Assembly: GCA_943735955.1 (NCBI GenBank)
Contig: OX030964.1
Coordinates: 1,411,075 to 1,475,074, forward strand
Length of the DNA stretch: 64,000 bases
Direction of reading: 5' to 3'
Origin: Piscicola geometra
Lineage: Eukaryota > Annelida > Clitellata > Hirudinida > Piscicolidae
Positions within the stretch are counted from its first letter, which is position 1. The number at the start of each line of letters is the position of its first letter. The position numbers and the translations under genes are program-made. A model generated the notes under the pieces. That model ran no database searches. It was given only the letters and a program-made list of their open reading frames with translations, and had not been told where the DNA came from. Shown in pieces: positions 48,601 through 64,000 of this stretch.

Positions 48601-51008
48601 TGGATTGCAAGCATCGTCCGGTAGCAAGTCCTTGCGAAGACGTCAAGTTTCTTTGACAATGCTGCAGTGAGTATCCATGATTCGCAGCCGTAGAGCAAAA
48701 TTGAAATGCAAGCGGCTTGAAAGATGCGAATCTTGAGATCTGTGTTCAGCTTAGGTGAGCGAAGAAACTTTTGTAGCTTCGTGAAGGCTGCCCATGCAAG
48801 GCCGATTCGGTTTCTAACATCGTCGTCTGTGGACCCAACATACGACCCAAGGTATCTGAAGTCCTTCACGATTGCGATGTCCTGACCATCGACGAGGAGT
48901 TTTGCAGGCGGTGACGAGACAAAGGGATTTGGCTGGTTAAGCCGCATCTGTTCGGTCTTTTTCAAAATTATTTCTAGTTCACTAAGTCTCAAAGCATGCA
49001 GCTGGGTTTGGGCTCTTTCTTCCTACACTTCTTTTTTCCATCTCTCTCCCCCTCTTTCTTCCTCTCCCCCTCTTTCTTCCTCCCCCCCTCTTTCTTCCTC
49101 TCCCCCTCTTTCTTCCTCTCCCCCTCTTTCTTCCTCTCCCCTTCTTCCCTTTTCTCCCTCTCTTTTTCTTTCTCCCTCTTTCTCTCTCTCCCTCTCTTTC
49201 CTCCTCTCCCCCTCTTTCCTCCTCTCCCCACCTTTCCTCTTCTCCCCCTCTTTCCCCTTCTTTCTTCCTCTCTCCCTCTTTCCTCCTCTCCCTCTCTTTC
49301 TTCCTCTCCCCTTCTTCTCTTCTCTCCCCCTCTTTCTTCCTCTCCCCCTCTTTTCTCTCTTTCCCTTTTTCTCTCTCTTCCTCTTTCTCTCTCTCCCTCT
49401 CTTCCGTCCTCTTCCCCTCTTTCTTCCTCTTCCCCTCTCTCTCTCTCTCCATCTTTCTCTCTCTCCCTCTCTTTTCCCTTTCTCCCCCTCTTTTTTCCTC
49501 TCCCCCTCTTTCTTCCTCTCCCTCTCTTTCATCCTCTCCCCCTCTTTCTTCCTCTCCCCTTCTTTCTTCCTCTCCCCCTCTTTCTTCCTCTCCCCCTCTT
49601 TCATCCTCTCCCCCTCTTTCTTCCTCTCCCCCTCTTTCTTCCTCTCCCCCTCTTTTCCTCCTCTCCCCCTCTTTCCTCTCTTTCCCCTTCTTTCCTCTTT
49701 TTCCCCTCTTTCTTCCTCTCCCCCTCTTTCTTCCTCTCCCCCTCTTTCCTCTCTTTCCCCTTCTCTCTCCTTCTTTCTTCCTCTCCCCCTCTCTCCTTCT
49801 CTCCCCCTCTTTCCTCTCTTTCCACTTCTTTCCCTTCTCTCTCCTTCTTTCTTCCTCTCCCCCTCTTTCTTCTTCCCCCCCTCTTTCTTCCTCTCCCCCT
49901 CTCTCCTTCTTTCCCCCTTCCTCCCCCTCTTCCCTCCTCTCCCCCTCCCTCCTGCTCTCTCCTTCCACAGGGCATGGCGATGCTGCACTGGGCGACGGAC
50001 AGAGGACATGCGCACGTGGTCGTCTTCCTTTTGTCGCAGGGAGCAGACGTCAACATCAGGGTGCATGCTTTCATCGTGCTCACTTTGCTGCTATCCGATT
50101 TTAATTGGCTCTTTAAGCTCTTCAATTATTTAATTAATATCTTCAATTACTATGTTCAATTAGGCCTAATTGAATATTGGTTACGCTTTCATTGTATTTA
50201 ATACGCTGGTGAACATGATGAAGCATTCAAATGTGTTCTAAGCAAGGTACCCTCTCCCATCTGCGTAGGATCTTGAGGGACAAACACCTCTTCACTACGG
50301 TGCCTACTCATCATCATCATCACCATCTCCAATTCTATCACCCTCTCCAATTCTATCATCATCATCATCACCATCTCCAATTCTATCATCATCATCATCA
50401 CCATCTCCAATTCTATCACCCTCTCCAATTCTTTCATCATCATCATCACCATCTCCAATTCTATCATCATCATCATCACCATCTCCAATTCTATCATCAT
50501 CATCATCACCATCTCCAATTCTATCACCATCTCTAATTCTATCACCATCTCCAATTCTATCATCATCATCATCACCATCTCCAATTCTATCATCATCATC
50601 ATCACCATCTCCAATTCTATCATCATCATCATCACCATTTCCAATTCTATCACCATCTCTTATTCTATCATCATCTCCAATTCTATCATCATCATCATCA
50701 CCATCTCTAATTCTATCATCATCACCATCTCCAATTCTATCATCATCACCATCATCACCACCATGTCCAATTCTATCATCATCATCATCATCACCACCAT
50801 GTCCAATTCTATCATCATCACCACCACCACCACAGCGGCGTCATGTGGCTACGAAGAGGTCACAAGCTTGTTGTTGAGGAAGGGGGCAGACGCAGGCCTG
50901 AGAGACAAGCAACAACTTCTGCCCGCCGACGTCGCCAGCAGTCAGACACTCAGAAGTCTCTTGTCGCTGCCAGGCACGCCAGTTGAGGTGGTGGCGTTGG
51001 CCGTTTGA
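44785..51008 (+). CDS. ACBD6: ACBD6, acyl-CoA-binding domain protein with ankyrin repeats (7 exons)
   Basis: Cytosolic acyl-CoA carrier, linked in vertebrates to lipid remodelling and N-myristoylation. Exons: 44785-44907, 45004-45068, 45131-45231, 48185-48363, 49971-50060, 50269-50299, 50836-51008. GT-AG introns, consistent phases, 253 residues plus TGA. Residues 5-95 form the ACB domain (LLYLYSRFKR, ERPGFFNFQERKKW, DAWKAMDS, MQEYIAKVTELDP). Residues 100-110 match the GFGxPV linker of ACBD6 (VGFGVGVSKML). Ankyrin repeats start at GMAMLHWATDRGH (157) and DLEGQTPLHYAASCGYEEV (187). The ATG is the first after an in-frame stop; the human protein (282 residues) has a longer N-terminus. The exon 4 acceptor is weak; 48203 is an alternative in the same phase. 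Introns hold a LINE piece, a complete hAT and long satellites. Confidence 0.93.
45240..45582 (+). pseudogene. LINE reverse transcriptase fragment in ACBD6 intron 3
   Basis: Open from the exon 3 donor region into YHKYADDIQLLQFI (RT catalytic box), then METWFLNNYLQFNTTKSEII and LGVTLDSKLTFKNH. Typical L2/CR1/Jockey-type RT. About 100 codons, ending directly in a GTA microsatellite, which may be its tail. Confidence 0.8.
45583..45658 (+). repeat. (GTA)n microsatellite interrupted by a hAT insertion
   Basis: About 25 GTA units. The array resumes as GTAGTAGT at 47745 after the hAT element, so the transposon landed inside the microsatellite. Confidence 0.93.
45659..47744 (-). mobile_element. Complete hAT element (ZNF862-like transposase), in ACBD6 intron 3
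   Basis: Terminal inverted repeats CAGGGCCCGCGCTG (left) and CAGGGCTCGCGCTG (right, inverted), flanked by 8-bp GTAGTAGT on both sides. The - strand transposase reads in order: MSREEVIIEKLSQSKLASC and FSFMLDESTDVSVSKNLIIY (47349-47590, catalytic DEST); VEARLKQHIPGLLATHCIAH and RLALSC (46909-47181, CHxxH-like); YHTRWLSFEGSVDAMVKNFP to VSEYLELTT (46359-46964); and LLSPVSTVECGRGFSRQNLI with the dimerisation region (46013-46222). A few frameshifts and stops between pieces make it non-functional, but little is deleted. Confidence 0.9.
47745..48088 (+). repeat. Short interspersed repeat with GCGCTATATAGA end, copy 2
   Basis: Matches 22588-22855 (GTGCTGTGGTATGAGTGTTG, TGATTTTTTGGCAGTGATTG, AAAACCGTTTTATTTAAC, AGCGCTATAT) and ends in TGATTGATTGATTG. 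The first about 80 bp resume after the hAT and may belong to the same element. Confidence 0.75.
48385..48560 (+). repeat. (ATG/GAT)n repeat with local duplication in ACBD6 intron 4
   Basis: GATGATGAGGATG array after the exon 4 donor. The block CACATCAGCTTCCCACATGAGG occurs at 48374 and again at 48537, so the donor-side segment has been duplicated. Confidence 0.85.
48560..48985 (-). pseudogene. RTE-like LINE RT C-terminal fragment in ACBD6 intron 4
   Basis: The - strand reads LLVDGQDIAIVKDFRYLGSY, VGSTDDDVRNRIGLAWAAF, LLYGCESWILTAALSKKLDV and FARTCYRTMLAIQQSSDHVT, the post-catalytic region of an RTE-type RT. About 140 codons, open, without start or end of the element. Confidence 0.83.
49010..49965 (+). 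repeat. 0.95-kb polypyrimidine minisatellite before an ACBD6 acceptor
   Basis: Imperfect tandem copies of an 18-bp unit (CTCTTTCTTCCTCTCCCC) made only of C and T for most of its length. It ends at the exon 5 acceptor TTCCACAG (49970). The - strand purine frames (up to 347 codons of Gly/Glu/Arg/Lys) are artefacts. Confidence 0.95.
50310..50835 (+). repeat. ATC-based compound satellite in ACBD6 intron 6
   Basis: CCAATTCTATCATCATCATC units of about 30 bp and shorter derivatives. They fill the intron from after the microexon donor (50300) to the last acceptor (50835). Confidence 0.94.
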
Positions 51009-51009
51009 G

Positions 51010-51038
51010 TATCATCATCATCATCACCCTAGTCGTCG

Positions 51039-51081
<43 letters not shown>

Positions 51082-51083
51082 TA
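51010..51083 (+). repeat. (ATC)n after the ACBD6 stop
   Basis: ATCATC run starting 5 bp after the TGA at 51006-51008, in the presumed 3' UTR. 51084-51403 is the short gap to the convergent channel gene; no AATAAA seen for either gene there. Confidence 0.9.
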
Positions 51084-51403
51084 TCATCTCGTTTCCATTT
51101 GGAGTGTGACCTCCTTGTGGTAGACTGATTTGCTTGGGCAGACCTCATGCAGACGCTCTCATCCTCAACCACATTGCATTTGCAACTCTACGAATCCAGC
51201 CCTATGAAATGTGCACCCTGAAATGCAATTAATCTACAAAGAATTCTTTTCTCTTGCAGACACAATCGCTTGCGTTTCATGAAATTGAGAATAATTGCAC
51301 ATGCTGAGTCAATGCAGCATCGCACCATTTCTCTCGAAACACAACAACTTGCAACTTTTGTTCTTTAAAAACAAAGACGTCATAAAGATGTTCAGTTGCT
51401 CGA

Positions 51404-61821
<10,418 letters not shown>

Positions 61822-61879
61822 CTGTGGCGGTGGTGGTTTGTGCTTTTAAAGCAAGTGTTTATTATCAATTATTATCAAT

Positions 61880-61950
61880 TATTAATTAATCAATCAATCA
61901 AATAGATTTCTATAGCGCTCTTTCTTCAAATTCAAGAGCACTCAATACAA
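61880..61950 (-). repeat. GCGCTATAGAAAT-type retroelement tail
   Basis: On the - strand GAGTGCTCTTGAA ... AGAGCGCTATAGAAATC followed by TGATTGATTGATTAATT, the same end signature as 22855 and 48088. Confidence 0.7.
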
Positions 61951-62097
61951 ATATTACAATATAATCACTTTTTCAGTCTCTCATTAGCGTTAGAACAATT
62001 CCGACGACTCATTTTTTGTTTCTTTATTCTCATTCAACAAATCCATTTATTCCATTCATTGTTTTCTCCTAATGTTTCTCCAATTATAGTTTTCTAT

Positions 62098-62166
62098 AAT
62101 GATGATGATGATGATGATGATAATAATAATGATGATGATGATGATGGTAGTGAAGATGATGATAAA

Positions 62167-62199
<33 letters not shown>

Positions 62200-62445
62200 A
62201 GTGGTGGTGGTGATGATGATGGTTATGATGATGATGATGGTATAAGCCATATATATCTCAATACGCCGACAAGAGAAAATGAAGGCCGTATAAAAGTAAT
62301 AAATAAATATTGAATGTGGATGAATGAATGTGGATGAATAAATGTGGATGAATGAATGTGGATGAATGAATGTGGATGAATGAATGTGGATGAATGAATG
62401 TGGATGAATGAATGTGGATGAATGAATGTGGATGAATGAATATGG
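62098..62445 (+). repeat. (GAT)n microsatellite and 14-bp minisatellite (TGTGGATGAATGAA)
   Basis: 62098-62242 is a GAT array with AAT and GGT interruptions; 62314-62445 has about nine copies of the 14-bp unit. Poly-Asp and Phe-Ile-His frames are artefacts. Confidence 0.94.
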
Positions 62446-62705
62446 ATTTGGAATTTACATTCATATATTTACCATATTTTGCCTGTAATGAAATATATAT
62501 TCAAATAAAACGGATAAAAATGCACATATATTGTTAGCATTGAAGAAAAAATTTTTATTAAAATGTAAAAATATAATAAAAAAATATCTTTTTTTCTGTA
62601 ACAAATATTTTTTAGCTATAAAAATTAAAATGAATCCATTATCAATAAAATACTATTAAAATAGTCATTAATCAGGATCTTCTGCATTAATCTGGTCTAC
62701 TTAAC

Positions 62706-63022
62706 GCAGGGGCGGCGATCTGTTGCAAAGCTTGGGGGGTCCTAACCAGCATGGACGATCTTAGGGGAGGGGAGAAGTTCTGGGGTCCGAAACTCTCCTT
62801 CCCCCACTTAAATTTTTTTTTACATCTGTATTTATACGAATATTTAAGTAAGCAAATAAAAGTTTTAATTTAGACAGCTATAACTATAACTACACATACA
62901 CATACAATGTATTAATATGTAAAAATTCTGTTTTATACCATGTTTGACGAATATGTTCCTCACTACCAAAAAGTGGAGAAGTCCGGACCCCAGGACCCCC
63001 CCAGGATTGCCGCCCATGACTT
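62706..63022. mobile_element. hAT-A terminal fragment with inverted GGCGGCGATC ends
   Basis: Starts CAGGGGCGGCGATCTG (complete terminal motif), carries one subterminal unit (AGACAGCTATAACTATAACT, ACCATGTTTGACGA) and closes with CCCCCCAGGATTGCCGCCC. Looks like a short non-autonomous derivative of hAT-A or a truncated end. Confidence 0.7.
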
Positions 63023-63361
63023 AACAGGTTATGGAAGTCACGCCTGCTCGTACTTGTCAGTTTTACTGTAAAAACATTTTTCTAGGGCTTATGAAATGGT
63101 ATTTAACCGCTTTTGAAAATTCCACTTTCTGAAAACATGCTAATGAAGACTATTAAGCTGTTAGGTCTGATAACTTATGTTTTGAAAATGTTTACTTAAC
63201 AGGTTTTGGTACTATCTATTTAATTGTTGTTACTTATAAAAAGCGAAAAACATCACAAGAGCACCATTGCATGCGCCTCAACGGCACTAATGTTTGAGGG
63301 CTTGTCTCAAGAAGTGCATTAGGCCGTAAAAAAGCAAGGGAGAAGAACAAGCAATTATAAA
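63023..63361. other. Spacer before terminal minisatellite
   Basis: No gene recognised. Confidence 0.4.
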
Positions 63362-64000
63362 GAAGAGTGGTTCGTGAATATGAAAATGTGGTTCGTGAAT
63401 ATGAAGATGTGGTTCGTGAATATGAAGATGTGGTTCGTGAATATGAAGATGTGGTTCGTGAATATGAAGATGTGGTTCGTGAACATGAAGATGTGGTTCG
63501 TGAATATGAAGATGTGGTTCGTGAATATGAAGATGTGGTTCGTGAATATGAAGATGTGGTTCGTGAATATGAAGATGTGGTTCGTGAATATGAAAATGTG
63601 GTTCGTGAATATGAAGATGTGGTTCGTGAATATGAAGATGTGGTTCGTGAATATGAAGATGTGGTTCGTGAATATGAAGATGTGGTTCGTGAATATGAAG
63701 ATGTGGTTCGTGAATATGAAGATGTGGTTCGTGAATATGAAGATGTGGTTCGTGAATATGAAGATGTGGTTCGTGAATATGAAGATGTGGTTCGTGAATA
63801 TGAAGATGTGGTTCGTGAACATGAAGATGTGGTTCGTGAATATGAAGATGTGGTTAGTGAACATGAAGATGTGGTTCGTGAATATCAAGATGTGGTTTGT
63901 GAATATGAAGATGTGGCTCGTGAACATGAAGATGTGGTTCGTGAATATGAAGATGTGGTTTGTGAGCATGAAAATGTGGTTCGTGAATATGAAGATGTGG
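63362..64000 (+). repeat. 21-bp minisatellite (GTGGTTCGTGAATATGAAGAT), runs off the window
   Basis: About 30 very uniform copies; variants swap AAAATG for AAGATG or AACATG for AATATG. The unit is a multiple of 3, so both strands stay open: + strand heptad Val-Val-Arg-Glu-Tyr-Glu-Asp, - strand Asn-His-Ile-Phe-Ile-Phe-Thr. Total array length unknown. Confidence 0.95.

Noticed and set aside
48982..50066. 328-347 codon Gly/Glu/Arg/Lys frames on the minus strand and the 401-codon Ser/Leu/Pro frame on the plus strand
   Set aside because: Translations of the polypurine/polypyrimidine minisatellite in ACBD6 intron 4.
63355..63969. 204-codon heptad-repeat protein on the minus strand
   Set aside because: Translation of the 21-bp minisatellite with no start context, domain or splice evidence; kept only as a low-interest possibility.

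Overview
This window is AT-rich, repeat-dense nuclear DNA from an animal, most likely an invertebrate bilaterian. The genes have GT-AG introns, and transposon types typical of metazoans are abundant (hAT, piggyBac, Penelope, two kinds of LINE, a tRNA-derived SINE). The phylum cannot be fixed from the sequence. No bacterial operons, CRISPR arrays, rRNA or standalone tRNA genes were seen.

Four host genes can be rebuilt by joining exons whose phases match at every junction called. (1) An acid lipase of the LIPA/gastric-lipase family, + strand, 15-5520: 11 exons, 5' end cut by the window edge, complete Ser-Asp-His triad. (2) SELENOF (15-kDa selenoprotein), - strand, 28942-30345: three exons, an in-frame TGA read as selenocysteine, a convincing SECIS element and a poly(A) signal. 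The signal-peptide exon was not found. (3) ACBD6 (acyl-CoA-binding plus ankyrin repeats), + strand, 44785-51008: seven exons including a 31-nt microexon, apparently complete. (4) A two-pore-domain potassium channel, - strand, 51404-61821: four exons covering the first selectivity filter to the stop codon. Its M2-M3 loop is very long and one intron is 8.5 kb. ACBD6 and the channel converge tail to tail.

Almost everything else is mobile or tandemly repeated. 6.7-10.1 kb: a hAT relic split by a LINE. 11.5-13 kb: a hAT of the ZMYM1-like kind (called hAT-A here). 15.3-21.8 kb: a cluster of broken LINE fragments with endonuclease, reverse transcriptase and a C-terminal zinc finger. 22.2-28.4 kb: one L2/CR1-like LINE interrupted by a short repeat, a piggyBac element and a 2-kb element with inverted ends. 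30.7-33 kb: a SINE and a Penelope-like element. 33.5-42.9 kb: two more hAT-A copies, the second containing a hAT-B element that itself contains another hAT-B. 43.4-44.4 kb: a multi-armed palindrome. Introns of the lipase, ACBD6 and channel genes hold micro- and minisatellites, including a 1.67-kb array of 16-bp units and about 0.95 kb of polypyrimidine just before a splice acceptor. The window ends inside a 21-bp minisatellite.

The host genes are unrelated in function: secreted or lysosomal lipid hydrolysis, ER glycoprotein folding, acyl-CoA binding, and membrane potassium leak. The most notable biology is the selenoprotein with its recoding signals, the unusual channel architecture, and the precisely dated stack of nested transposons.
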